Assembly: GCA_005656395.1 (NCBI GenBank)
Contig: SRSI01000010.1
Location: 744,001 to 808,000 of the forward strand
Length of the DNA: 64,000 nucleotides
Reading direction: 5' to 3'
Source: Strongyloides papillosus
Lineage: Eukaryota > Nematoda > Chromadorea > Rhabditida > Strongyloididae
Of this stretch, positions 1 to 11,312 are shown one piece after another. The number at the start of each line of letters is the position of its first letter. Position 1 is the first letter of the stretch. Made by a program: the position numbers and the translations under genes. The notes below the pieces were generated by a model. The model had not been told where the DNA came from. It saw only the letters and a program-made list of their open reading frames with translations, and searched no databases.

Positions 1-3000
1 AACTATCATATCGCGATATCCAGCCGTATTTGGTTCTTCTTTATGATTAAGATAAACTAACTTGTAATTATAATTATGATTATCCTTAGTTTTTTTAAAA
101 TAGATTGTTGGTTTGTCATTAATTTCTCTTGTTGGTATTACATCATCATTTTCTAAAACTTTATTTCTTGCTCTTAAAAATGGATATGTTATTTGAGGAT
201 ATTTTCCATTACTAAAGCAACTAATTAAACCATTAATGTCTTTATCGTTATAAAAATCTGCCCCAATGAATATTCCTTCTGGTGGTAATGGATATTTATC
301 ATCACCATTAATTGCATATACTTCTGGTAAAGTAATTTTAAAACTCTTAACCATTTCCCAGTCAACGTGATAGTATAATGTGAAAACTGGAACGGTTGTT
401 TGATGAAGTTTTTTGGAGACTAAGCCATAATAAATAGTAGGTTTATTAGTTGGAGTACTTTTATTGGAAATTGGAAGAATACTAAATTCAATATCTTTAT
501 TGTCTCTTGGTCTAACATAAATTGTGGGATTTTTATTTTTTCCGGTAGTTGGGATATTATCTGTTGGTTTTAATTTTATTACCTCAACAGTATATTCTGG
601 TTCACCAAAATTATTTTTACAACTAATTGGATAACCATTTTCTTGGTGTTGCTGAAGAAGGCAACTAAATTTAGCTTTATTTTTAGAATCCCCAATATAT
701 TCTATTTTAGCATTTTTATCAACCAGATCATCATTTTTATCAATGTATAAATAAGATGTTTGGAAATATTTTTTACCCTGTAAAATAGCTTCAAATGGTG
801 CATATATGTACAAATGAAGCACATACTTAATCTCTGTTGTTTTTGGCATCTTTTTATGACTATAGAATATAACTTCTTTACCAGTAAATTTATTAGTATT
901 AGGTGATTCATTATCTTCTAATTGAATTAATTCAACTTCTGGTTTCATTCCATTATTATATTTTCTTTTATAGATAGTTGGCCTGTTATCAACATAATTT
1001 GTTGGAACTTCCTTATTGTTGTCTAAATACATAAATGAAATTGTTAAAGCTGGATATTTTATGGATGGATATTGTTTTTTTTGATGGTTGAAATATGAAA
1101 TTAATCCTATTGGCATTTTATTACCTCTCATAGCTTTATATGAACCTAGATAATTTGTTTTTACTTCATATTTAACATTTTCATTTGGAATATAAACATA
1201 TACATCAGGAATAAATATATCTCTTTGTCCAACAGAAAACCAATTATTGTAAACGAATAAAGTTATTTTATGAGTAAAAATATCTTTACTATCTCCATAA
1301 TTTTTGCTAACTTTCATTGTCCTTCTAAATTGATACCATATATGTGGTTGATTTCCAAGGCCTGTTATAATAGGATCCATTGTTTCATCTATGGGATGTG
1401 ATTTATAATGATATTTTAAATTAATAGGAGTGCGTGGACGTTCATAAATTGTAATAAACATATCTTTATTTCTTGGACTTTTAGGGATATCTTCTGAGGT
1501 TGGTAAATAAACGACATCTAAATGATGAAGAGAATCATCAAATTGATTAATTGGTGTATCTGATATCATTCCATTTGAGTCACTTGATACAATTCCTGGA
1601 GAAATAATCTTTTCATCAAATGGGCATTCTATAAATGTAGTTATAACAGTATTACCTATAACTTGATCAGTTGGATTAATCATAATATAAGCTGTTTGGA
1701 AGTAGGTAGATCCATTAATCAATTTATCGTATGGTAGATAAATATATAATTTTAATGTAAACTTTCTATCTGTATCTTTAAGGTTAACATATTTATAATA
1801 TACAATTTCTTTATTTGTATATTGTTGTTTTCCTGGTTCTTGATTAATTTTTAACTTTAGAATAGATACATCAGGATTTGTTCCATTGAAATAACTTTTT
1901 TTATACATGTTTGGAATAATCTCATTATTTTTTGGTGGTAATTGATTATGTTTTTTAAGATACAACAGATTAAGTGACAATCCTGGATAGGAAAATGGGC
2001 TATATTTATTTTTTAAATGTACGTAGTATGAAATGCATGGTTCTGGAGGAGCTTTATTTTCTAATTGTGAGAAATCACCAATATTTGAAATAATTGGTTT
2101 TGAATCTATATATGGATGATCTTTTGGAATATAAACATAAACTTGTGGAAGAATAATTTCTCTTCTTTCTACCTTATACCATGGTGCATAGTAATATATA
2201 TTTAAGGTATATCTCGGAGTATTATCTGAATTTCTTGGTATTTCAGAAAATTGATAGTAAATGACTGGTTGATCACCATTTCCAAGACCATTTGGTCTCT
2301 CTTTATTATTCCATTCCTTTATTTTTGGTATTACATCATTCAAAGTTCTAGGTCTAATGTAAATTGTTGGTTGATTATTACTACCTTTTTTAGGAATTTC
2401 ATCTGTCGGTTTAAATATTTCATGCTCAAGTTTATAGCCTTTATCTTCATAAGGATTATCTACATAAGGATAATGAGTATTATTATTGTTTTCATAGAAA
2501 GCTTTCTTAATAAGTTTACGTTTTGATCCGAATATACCATAGAAAAATAGTATTGCTGGTTTGTCAACAAGTTCATCATCTGTTTTTATATAAATAAAAG
2601 TGGTTTGTAAAAATTTTTTGAAAGCTAAGATGTCGTCAAATTCATCAACAAATGTTATTTCCAAATTATATTTTGTTCCAGTAGGCTTCTCTCTAACATA
2701 TTTGTATAAAATTGTTTTTTCATCTTGTTTGGACATATCATTTGTCGTTACATTTTTTTGAAGCTTAACAAGAGTAAATTTATCCTTATTACCATTAGGG
2801 GGCAATTTTTTATATATTGTTGGATGTTTATCTAAGTATTCAGTAGGTGGGTTTGCCCGAGCTTTAATATAATCAATATCAACTTTTAATCCTGGATATA
2901 TAATTTCGCTAAAATCATAACTCTCATGATCATAAACAGAAACAAATCCTTTTGGAGGTCTACCATTTAATGATTTACCGAAAGATCCAAGATAATTAAT

Positions 3001-3904
3001 AATTGGTTTCTTATTTACAAATCTATGATCTCTTGGTACAATAACATAAAGATCAGATAGTAAAATTTCTCTTTTTGTAACTTTATCCCATGGTGCACTA
3101 ACGAATATGATAAAATCATATTTTTTTTCTTTACCACTAACTTTATCAAATTTGATAAATACCGTTGGTTCATCACTCCTTTTTGGTTCTTCATTTTTTT
3201 TTAATTCAATAAACTTAAATCCATTACCTCTAACTCTTTCATAAATAGATGGTAAACCACGGAAACCTTCAGTTGGTACAGTGCTGTTAATCTTTGTTAT
3301 ACCACTTTTCAATAAATCATCAATAACAGCACCTTCAGGATAATTTTCATTAATATAATCTTCAATAACACAACGTTTTAATGCTTCATGTGTATCTTTA
3401 TCTTGATTAAGATAAGTAACAATAGCTGGTTTCTTGACAAGTTGGTCTTGAATATCAATAAATAAGTATATATTATGATCTTCTAGCACTTTATTTTGGT
3501 ATAATTTCCATGGTCCATCAACATATAATTTTAGAGTATATTTTCTATTGTGTTGTGGAAATTTAGAAAATGTATAGTATATTATTGTTTCATTTTTTTC
3601 CCTTTTGATATCCATTTTGATTTGTTTTGTAAATAATATTAATCTAACTTTTGGTTTGCTTCCATCTTCATTCATTTTCTTGTATATTGTTGGATGATTT
3701 TTATAAGCCTTTAGAGGGACATCAGCATTTTTTTTAACATATTGAAGCATTAATTTTAATCCTGGATAAATAACAGGAGAATATGCTTTTATTGGGTGAA
3801 GATAAGTTGAAATAAATCCTTCAGGGGCTTTCTCATTTGGTAATAATGAAAAATCTCCAATATACTTGATAATTGGGGGATTTTCATAATGATTATTTGT
3901 TATT
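1..3904 (-). CDS. Giant secreted tandem-module protein, continuation in a shifted frame (partial)
   Basis: Reading the minus strand with codon boundaries at multiples of three, every codon from about 3978 down to base 1 is open (about 1300 codons), far beyond chance in AT-rich DNA. The translation continues the same modules as the upstream segment: TNNHYENPPIIKYIGDF follows directly where a copy is cut off, and later copies carry APWDKV (near 3090), APWYKV (near 2180), LPYDKL (near 1735), APFEAI (near 800) and VDWEMV (near 350). Here the copies clearly alternate between an APW-type with a following LPxVYVYIP strand and a second type with YFQTxxLYID. The segment has no start of its own and no stop before the window edge, so it belongs to the gene starting at 10687. 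The combined product exceeds 3560 residues. Confidence 0.8.
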
Positions 3905-6900
3905 GGTATATACATAAATATCAGGTAAAATAATTTCTTTTTTAACAACTTTATCCCATGGAGCATAAAAGTAAATAGTTAATTGATTTTTTCCATTAGG
4001 AATCTTATCAAATTTATACATGATAGTTGGAGCATCACCTAAATCTGATGGCAACTTTTCTTTATTTCTTAGTTCTCTTTTGTTAATTTTTTTGTCATAA
4101 TAACCTCTTGGTCGAATGTATATTGTTGGATAATTATTTTTTCCCACTTCTGGTATATTATCATTAGGTTGAAGATTTTCAAACTCAATCGATTTAATTT
4201 TTTCACAAAATTTACATTCATGTTTTAATGGAAAATCTGGATTATTTTCAATACACATATTATTTGTGTGTGGACGTATTTCATTTGGTACATTAATGAA
4301 TTCTACTAAAGCTGGTTTTTTTACCAAATAATCACTTGGATCAATATATAAAAACATTGTTTGGAAATATCTAACAGGACCATTTTCAGATGATGATAAA
4401 AGTGATTCCCAGTTTGTGTAAATGTATAAATATAGTTTATATTTCTCAATATATGGATTAATTTTTTCATATCTATAGAAGACTATTTCTTTTTTGCTAT
4501 ATTTATTTATATCGGGATTTTCACCTTTCTTTAATTGTACTAAATCTACTGTTGGTTTTGTTCCATTGGCAAATTTTTTTCTATAAATTGTTGGTCTATT
4601 TTCAATTCCTTTATTTGGAATGGATAAATCATTATCAATATATTCAATATTGAGAGTTAATCCTGGATAAATGAATGTTTTATACTTACTATATATATAA
4701 GAATAATCAGATATTAGATTAGTTTTGTTAATATTATCAATTCCATCAAAACATTTTGTAATTTCATTCTCATTACCAAGATATTCAATAATAATATTTG
4801 TTTTAAGGAATAAATGATATCTTGGTACATATAAGTACATTTGTGGAACAAATGATTCTCTTTTTGTAATTTTATCCCATGGAGCAGAATAATATATCTT
4901 AACGAAATATTCTTTACCACTATTTTTCTCAATGCGATAATATAAAATAATTTCATTGTTATTAGACACATTCTTTGGAACTTCATTTGGTTTTAATTTT
5001 AATATTTTTGTTGGAAGAATTTTGTTATCGAACTGTTGGATGAAAATTGTTAGATGAAAAGATCTACTTCCTTCAAATGGTATTTGATCTTTTTTTAATT
5101 GAATAACATTCAATCTTATCAATGATGCAATCTTATCAAAATTGGGATATTTTTCATTTGGTCCAATAACGATAATAATTGGCCTTTTTCTCTCAGGTAG
5201 ATTTTCTGGAATTTCTATGAACTTTTCAACTACAATTGGGTCTATATATTTACTTGATGGAATTTTGACATAGATAACAGAAAGATCAATTTTTTCATCC
5301 ATAAGTAATTTCCATGGACAATATACATTTAATTCAATAACGAATTTCTCGTCGTTTGGATTTTTCTTAACATATCTGTAGAAGATTAGAACCTTGTTTT
5401 TATTTTTTATTTTAATTTCATCTTGATTTCTAATGTGGATTAATTCAACAAGAATTTTCCTTCCTGAAGTAATTTGAGGATCTGGAAGATAAATAACAGG
5501 ATTTGTTGAAACATCCATACTTGGAAGATTATCTTCAAAAACAATAAGATCTATAGGTATATTTGGTTGTAGGTTTGTATATGTTAAATATTTATCCGTA
5601 TTACCATTTGTAATAATGATGGGGTTTAGATGATCAGGAAATCCTACAGGACGTTGAATCCAATTAATTTGACATATTGGATTAAAGTATTTATGTTGAA
5701 GTGGTATATAAATATATGTAGTTTCCGTCTTGAAATTATTTCTTAAAATGGAATTCCATGGAACATAGACATCTAAAATTAATTGATATTTACCGTTCGC
5801 CATTATTTCATAACTATAGTAGATTACTTCTCTGTCAGAGAAATTATTAACCTCAATATTAGCATTTCTGTCTGAACGATATATAAAAATAATTGGTCTA
5901 CCTTGTTTATAAAAACCAGGACGTCCATATATTGAAGATGGTGGAGGAACTTCTTTTGATGTAATATATTTTATCATTATATTAACTTCAGGACTATAAT
6001 TTTCAACATAATTCATAGTATTCCAATCATATGGGAAAATAAAGACAGGTGGATAAGGATTTGGAGGGTTTAAATAAAATACTGAATCTGGTCCGAAAAT
6101 TATTGTATTTTGTTGAGTATGAACATAAAATTGTGGAAGTTTTTTGTTTTCTCTCGATAAAACACCCCATGGTACATAGACAAACAAAATCATCTTATAA
6201 AATCGTGGAGCATCTGGAACATTTAGATATTTAACAAAGAATTGAATTTTGTTTTGTACTTTATCATATGTTGGTAATTCTGTTCCATTAAATACTTTAA
6301 AGGTATATCCAATTCCTGATATTCCTAGATGTGGTATATATATTATAGTACCTTTAATTGGTAAATTAGGTCTCCCAACATTTAGATCGTATGAAACACA
6401 AGTTATTCCATTTCCTGGATATGATGGAGGTATAACTTCTATTGGTGGAGGAATAGTTGTGGTAGTTGTTGTTGTTGTCGTTGGCTTAGATGTAGTTGTT
6501 GGATAGACCCATTCAATTTTATCTGATGGGCAATAAACAACTATACATTTATCATGAGAAATATCATTTGGTCTATCTAAATAAACAATGTTAACCTTTC
6601 TACTGAATTTTCCAGTTCTTGGAACTACGAAATAAACATTGGTACATTGATATTTTTTGTTTAAAACTTGTGTAAATGGAACTTGATAATATAATGTATA
6701 TTGGAGTCTACCATCTACTGTTTTGGATGTTGAGTAATAAACGATTTCATTGTTAGGATTAGATTTGGGATTTGGAGACTCATCTGGTTGAAGATAAACA
6801 ATTTGAAATTGAGATGGTCCTTGTTGTGGAATTGGTTTCCAAATTGTAGGTCTCCAATCAATTGGAATTGCTCTAGGTTGCATATTTATAAATTGAAGGT

Positions 6901-9900
6901 AAATATTAGTATCAACATTATAATCTTTAGTATAAACTCCTAATTCAGAATTAAATATATAAATAAAATTCTTTTGGAAAGCAACTTTTTGAAGTGGATT
7001 CAAATAAAATATATTATCCTGTCTAATAAATATTTTTTTATAATCTGGTCCAATAACATTAATTATGGGTAATTCTAATCCCACTTTAGAAATATATTGC
7101 CATGGAATATAAATGTATAACTTTACTTCATACTCTTCATTAGCTGTTGGAAGTTTAACATATTTAATAAAAATGTATATTTTTCTATGAAGTCCATCAA
7201 TACTTGGTGATCCAGTTCCTTTAAATTCTTCAATTTCATATTCACAAACCATCAATGAATTTTTACGAACATAAAAAGTAATATCCTTCTTGGAGTAACT
7301 TTTAATTGGCACTGTATTTGTTGGGTATAATGGATAAATAACCACACCAGGTTTTTTGATACCTGGAATATATATTTGTTTTGGTTTTCCAGGGAAAAGT
7401 GGGACTGGTGGCCATTCTTTTCCTTCAAATGGAGAAATTAAAATTACTGGTCTTTTGTACGTAGGTACACTTTCAGGACACTCAAGATATTCAATAGAAA
7501 CATTTGGATCATAATTTGCACTTGGAAAGACCATGTATATATTATTAAGATTTAACTTTTTATCTATAACATTACTCCATGGTGCATATAAATAAAATGT
7601 ATAAAGAATCTTTCCACTAGAAGTTTGAGTTGTAGTATAAAAGTATACAGTTTCTCCAATATATGATTGAGTATTTATTTCTTTAATATTATTAATTTGT
7701 TCGAATGTAATAGGTGATTGATATAAATCATATACAACGTAAATCGTTGGTTTGTTATATACAGCTTTAACTGGTGGAAGTGGTATTTCTTGATTATTAT
7801 AATATACAATGCTAAGTGATGTTTTATGATCGTAATTATTAACATAATTAATCATATATGGGTTATATATATAAACAAATCTTTTTGTAATAGACTCAAG
7901 ATAAATAAGACTTTCAGTAGCGATTATTTGTTTTTTATAGTCATCAGGAATAATGTATATTTTTGGTAGTTTACAACCATCTTTTAAACATTTCTGAGGA
8001 ACACGAATAAAGAACTTAAAGAAATATGTATTCAAACTGCCTTTGATTTTTGTCATTGCTACATAAATAGTAATTTTATCTTTAGATGATGAAGAAACAA
8101 GAGGAATAGTATCATTGTTGTATGAAACTATTTCACACTCAATATCTTCAGGCTTTGATTTAACATAAATTGTAACATGCTTTTTAATATACGTAACTTT
8201 TGGTACAATTTCTTCTCCTATAGGAACGACAATACTTCCTGGAATTTCTTTTGAAGCTTTATAAATATATATAATTTTAGATTTAGGTTTTTGTGTTGTG
8301 GTTGTTGTAGTAGTTGTCGTTATCTTTGGCCATTCACCACTCGGAAGTAGAACAATAACATATCTACTGGGTGGCTTAAATGTATCAGGATAATTAATAT
8401 ACTTGTATTCAATATTTTGTTCAAACTTTATTCCTTCAATTTTTGGGAATATAATAAAAAGTTTTGTTAAATCATATTCTTTTGTTATAATTTTACTCCA
8501 TGGAGCATATATTTCAAAAGATAATTTATAAACACCGTCACGAACTCGAGTTACTCTATAGAATATAACTTCTTTACCGGCATAAAATTGGTAATTAGCT
8601 TTTTCATTATCATTAAGATACACAACAGAGCACATTTTTCCATTAAATGGTTTGTAAATTGTAATTGAATTATATAATACCTCTGTTGGTGGTAGAGACT
8701 TCTTTGGAATATATTGTAAAATAACAGGAAATTGAACTGAGTATGTCGTAAGATATGTATTAGTATCTTGATTATATGGCAAAATGAATAGCGGGTGTTT
8801 AAAATTCAATGGTGGCCTTACAAGGTAGATAATATTTGTTGAAGAAATTATATATTTATTAAAATCAGGAGATATGATTCTTATTTCTGGTAATTCTAAA
8901 CTATTATCAATGATATATTTCCATGGAACATAAACGTATATCATTACATTATATTTTGTTTCTAATCCAATTACTTTTTTATATTGTACAAATATAATAA
9001 CTTCATTATTATTTGTTGTAATTGTCGGTTTCTCATAAACACTAAGATGAACAAATTTGTATTTAACAATTTTTTGTGAGATTGTCTTTGTAATGTAAAC
9101 AGTAATTGAATTTTCAATAATTTTTGTTGGTGGTACAGATCCTTTCTCATAGATAACTGTATAAAGTCCCCTTTCTTCGGGTATTTTAGATTTAAAAATA
9201 CATGTGATTGGATCAATTGTTAATAATGTATTAATTTCAATATCTTTATTATGATAAGCTGTTAATTCAGGAAGTGGAGTTCCCGGTGAAACAACGTAAA
9301 CTTGTGGTTTGAGGCTGTCGTTAAGTGTTGATGGTACTTTAATATATCTTATTTCAACATTTCTTTCAAGAAGACTATTAGTAAATGGAATAACAATATA
9401 AGCATTAGTTGCTTTAACTTTCTTTGTAGCAATATCATCATAAGGACCATAATAATGAAGAACAATTTTGTATTTTCCAAAATCTGATTTTGTTAGTTGA
9501 ACAAATATTACTTCCTTGTTATTATATTCTGAAACATCCATTGTTCCAGACTCATCAACATAGTGGATTGGAACACAAAATGTATTGGCATTTCTACAAC
9601 GGAAATATATTGTTGGCATGTTATCTTTTGCTATAACTGTTACATTGTCATATATACTTATATAATCTGCTTTAATTTGAACACCAACAAATTCCCATAT
9701 GGAACTGATATAACTAGTAATTCCTGGGAAAAGGTTAAGATCGAAATTTTTTGGTGCACCTATTATGTAAACACCAAGAGTTCTGTAAAAATTATTACTT
9801 GAAGGATTAATAAAGAAATATGATTTTCTTAATATATACTCCTTTGCCATAACCTTTTTCCATGGAGCACAATAATTAATAAAAAATTTATATTTGCTAA

Positions 9901-10687
9901 CTTCTTTAATCATTGTATAATAAATGATTTCATGATCAGTAACGTCTTTACAATCACCACGTTCATTTGGTCCAAGTGCCTTAACACTAATTGATATCTT
10001 TTCTCCAGGTAAAGATTCTTTAAAAAGTGTTATTTGATTAGTGATTCCTTTAACAGATGGTTTTTCACCAATATTTATTGGTACTATTTTAAGTTCATAT
10101 CCCATTGTCATTGGATTAATTTGACTTGAAACATCCCAGTGATCTATACTTCTTTCTTTGATGATAGTTTCTTGATTAAAAAAGTTTTTCAAATCAAGGT
10201 TTCCTGGATTTGTCAAGAATGTCATCTTAAGTCTTGAAACAAGTCTATGCTCTTTTGGTGTTGTTTTATAAAGGAGTTTTGGTAAATAAGTTCTCATAGT
10301 TGACATCATAGTAACTGGAAAATATACGATAAACTCTAATAAATATTTATCAGCAGTTGATTCAGGTGTATATCTGTACATTACAATAATATCGTCAGTA
10401 TTCTTTCTTATTAAATCAAATTCATAATATGTACTAGTATTAAATTTATCTGTTGGCTGGAGTTTATGGAGAATAAAACGTGAGCCACATGGTTTTTCTT
10501 TTGGATATGCAACATGTAAAGAAGGTTCATCGTTTTTTATAACTTCTTGGATCCCTTTAATACCATTAGCAACTAACCTAATATTTGATGGGTAGTTTGT
10601 TGCGATTGAAAGTTGGAATAGCAAAAGCTGAAGAACAATTGAAGACACTTTCCATTTATGAAAGTTCTTCATTTTGGAGTGATACAA
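3893..10687 (-). CDS. Giant secreted tandem-module protein, N-terminal segment (2264 codons)
   Basis: An uninterrupted 2264-codon frame with no visible intron. The N-terminus has a basic stretch and then a hydrophobic run (VLQLLLFQLSIA) typical of a signal peptide; Met6 (10672) could be the true start. The rest is about 15 diverged copies of one module. Each has a beta-rich segment with K/E-E-V/I-I-F/Y-Y-x, then alternating hydrophobics ending in (A/V)-P-W-x-x-(I/V/L), then a (L/I)-P-x-(I/V)-Y-(I/V) strand and a PTIY-like start of the next copy. Poly-Thr tracts sit near residues 788-798 and 1400-1420. No transmembrane segment is seen after the signal. Cysteines are few, so this is not an EGF or Ig type array I recognise. 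The frame ends at a TAA that looks accidental, because homologous sequence continues immediately in another frame to base 1. I do not recognise a family. An extracellular structural, cuticle, matrix or host-interface protein is possible but is only inference. Confidence 0.85.
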   Translation of the reverse strand: MYHSKMKNFHKWKVSSIVLQLLLFQLSIATNYPSNIRLVANGIKGIQEVIKNDEPSLHVAYPKEKPCGSRFILHKLQPTDKFNTSTYYEFDLIRKNTDDIIVMYRYTPESTADKYLLEFIVYFPVTMMSTMRTYLPKLLYKTTPKEHRLVSRLKMTFLTNPGNLDLKNFFNQETIIKERSIDHWDVSSQINPMTMGYELKIVPINIGEKPSVKGITNQITLFKESLPGEKISISVKALGPNERGDCKDVTDHEIIYYTMIKEVSKYKFFINYCAPWKKVMAKEYILRKSYFFINPSSNNFYRTLGVYIIGAPKNFDLNLFPGITSYISSIWEFVGVQIKADYISIYDNVTVIAKDNMPTIYFRCRNANTFCVPIHYVDESGTMDVSEYNNKEVIFVQLTKSDFGKYKIVLHYYGPYDDIATKKVKATNAYIVIPFTNSLLERNVEIRYIKVPSTLNDSLKPQVYVVSPGTPLPELTAYHNKDIEINTLLTIDPITCIFKSKIPEERGLYTVIYEKGSVPPTKIIENSITVYITKTISQKIVKYKFVHLSVYEKPTITTNNNEVIIFVQYKKVIGLETKYNVMIYVYVPWKYIIDNSLELPEIRIISPDFNKYIISSTNIIYLVRPPLNFKHPLFILPYNQDTNTYLTTYSVQFPVILQYIPKKSLPPTEVLYNSITIYKPFNGKMCSVVYLNDNEKANYQFYAGKEVIFYRVTRVRDGVYKLSFEIYAPWSKIITKEYDLTKLFIIFPKIEGIKFEQNIEYKYINYPDTFKPPSRYVIVLLPSGEWPKITTTTTTTTTQKPKSKIIYIYKASKEIPGSIVVPIGEEIVPKVTYIKKHVTIYVKSKPEDIECEIVSYNNDTIPLVSSSSKDKITIYVAMTKIKGSLNTYFFKFFIRVPQKCLKDGCKLPKIYIIPDDYKKQIIATESLIYLESITKRFVYIYNPYMINYVNNYDHKTSLSIVYYNNQEIPLPPVKAVYNKPTIYVVYDLYQSPITFEQINNIKEINTQSYIGETVYFYTTTQTSSGKILYTFYLYAPWSNVIDKKLNLNNIYMVFPSANYDPNVSIEYLECPESVPTYKRPVILISPFEGKEWPPVPLFPGKPKQIYIPGIKKPGVVIYPLYPTNTVPIKSYSKKDITFYVRKNSLMVCEYEIEEFKGTGSPSIDGLHRKIYIFIKYVKLPTANEEYEVKLYIYIPWQYISKVGLELPIINVIGPDYKKIFIRQDNIFYLNPLQKVAFQKNFIYIFNSELGVYTKDYNVDTNIYLQFINMQPRAIPIDWRPTIWKPIPQQGPSQFQIVYLQPDESPNPKSNPNNEIVYYSTSKTVDGRLQYTLYYQVPFTQVLNKKYQCTNVYFVVPRTGKFSRKVNIVYLDRPNDISHDKCIVVYCPSDKIEWVYPTTTSKPTTTTTTTTTIPPPIEVIPPSYPGNGITCVSYDLNVGRPNLPIKGTIIYIPHLGISGIGYTFKVFNGTELPTYDKVQNKIQFFVKYLNVPDAPRFYKMILFVYVPWGVLSRENKKLPQFYVHTQQNTIIFGPDSVFYLNPPNPYPPVFIFPYDWNTMNYVENYSPEVNIMIKYITSKEVPPPSSIYGRPGFYKQGRPIIFIYRSDRNANIEVNNFSDREVIYYSYEIMANGKYQLILDVYVPWNSILRNNFKTETTYIYIPLQHKYFNPICQINWIQRPVGFPDHLNPIIITNGNTDKYLTYTNLQPNIPIDLIVFEDNLPSMDVSTNPVIYLPDPQITSGRKILVELIHIRNQDEIKIKNKNKVLIFYRYVKKNPNDEKFVIELNVYCPWKLLMDEKIDLSVIYVKIPSSKYIDPIVVEKFIEIPENLPERKRPIIIVIGPNEKYPNFDKIASLIRLNVIQLKKDQIPFEGSRSFHLTIFIQQFDNKILPTKILKLKPNEVPKNVSNNNEIILYYRIEKNSGKEYFVKIYYSAPWDKITKRESFVPQMYLYVPRYHLFLKTNIIIEYLGNENEITKCFDGIDNINKTNLISDYSYIYSKYKTFIYPGLTLNIEYIDNDLSIPNKGIENRPTIYRKKFANGTKPTVDLVQLKKGENPDINKYSKKEIVFYRYEKINPYIEKYKLYLYIYTNWESLLSSSENGPVRYFQTMFLYIDPSDYLVKKPALVEFINVPNEIRPHTNNMCIENNPDFPLKHECKFCEKIKSIEFENLQPNDNIPEVGKNNYPTIYIRPRGYYDKKINKRELRNKEKLPSDLGDAPTIMYKFDKIPNGKNQLTIYFYAPWDKVVKKEIILPDIYVYTNNK
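3905..3914 (-). other. Frameshift site in a TA-dinucleotide run
   Basis: The upstream frame reads DIYVY then TNNK and stop. Other copies of the module read (D/Q)(I/V)YVYIP at this place. Two more bases (one TA unit) in the TATATA run at 3907-3912 would give that consensus and join the two frames. The deficit may be a sequencing or assembly slip or a real mutation. A 49-bp GT...AG intron (3857-3905) would also restore frame, but would delete conserved module sequence and is not intron-like in composition. Confidence 0.7.
6441..6505 (-). repeat. Poly-threonine/proline coding tract 2
   Basis: Encodes TTTSKP, then about nine threonines, then IPPPIEVIPP in the giant module protein. It separates modules in the same way as the tract near 8.3 kb. 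Synonymous Thr codons vary. Confidence 0.75.
8290..8325 (-). repeat. Poly-threonine coding tract 1
   Basis: A run of ACA/ACC/ACT/ACG codons encodes about ten consecutive threonines followed by QKPKSK inside the giant module protein. Mixed codons show it is selected as protein, not a pure microsatellite. Such tracts usually act as O-glycosylated spacers; that role is inferred. Confidence 0.75.
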
Positions 10688-10898
10688 ATTTCATATTCTT
10701 CAACTATTTAAAGAAAATATTGTTTGTCAAAAACATTAAATTAAATCTTTTATTAAAAAAGTAAATATTTTTCTTTCTCACAAATAAAATTTCTCTTATT
10801 TTGGAGAAAAATATAAAAAACATAACATTAATAATAATTAAAAATTTGAGCTGTTTTACAATATTAAAATGTTAATTGAATTTCATTATATCTTTTAA

Positions 10899-11312
10899 TT
10901 ATTTTTTTAAATTATCAGCTTTCTCCAAATATTCCTTGACTTGGTTGATAAGCTGGGAGGCAGAACTCTCAGAATCACCACATTCTGATTGGTATGTCAA
11001 CTCAAACTCTTTTAATTGTTCTGTTAAATTCAATTTTGAAGAATCAATACGATCTAGAGCATTTTGTGACATAGCCTGATTTTCCTAAAACAAAAAAAAA
11101 TCAAATTAACTAGTAAAAATACAAAATCTAACCTGAAGAACTTCTGTGGCTTTCTTAATATCATAAGGATCACTATCTTCTCTAGATTTGAGATTCTCAA
11201 TATACTTTTCTGAAGAAGCGATTTCTTTCAGGTAATATTCATAATCCTTGAGTGTCCTTTTTAGGATATTAGCTTTAATAGATAAAGCTTTTTCAGCTTT
11301 TTTGATGTCCAT
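10899..11312 (-). CDS. tbca: Tubulin-specific chaperone A (tubulin-binding cofactor A)
   Basis: Two exons: 11133-11312 (60 codons) and 10899-11084 (61 codons plus TAA), with a 48-bp intron (GTTAGA...TTTTAG). The predicted protein is 121 aa, close to the family's ~108. It is a charged helical-hairpin protein with the family hallmark YDIKKATEVLQENQAM, equivalent to YDIKKQAEILQESRMM in vertebrates. TBCA captures beta-tubulin after release from prefoldin/CCT and passes it on for dimer assembly in the cytosol. It lies about 210 bp downstream of the giant module gene's 5' end, on the same strand. The intron was placed in phase 0 where the family alignment continues. Confidence 0.92.

Noticed and set aside
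3857..3905. 49-bp GT...AG intron that would restore the frame of the giant gene
   Set aside because: It would delete module residues conserved in other copies, and it contains a C5 run unlike the AT-rich introns here; a lost TA unit is simpler.
6249..6506. Plus-strand frames of 60-90 codons inside the giant gene (also 2251, 6049, 9563)
   Set aside because: Antisense shadows of the module array; their poly-Val stretch is the complement of poly-Thr codons.
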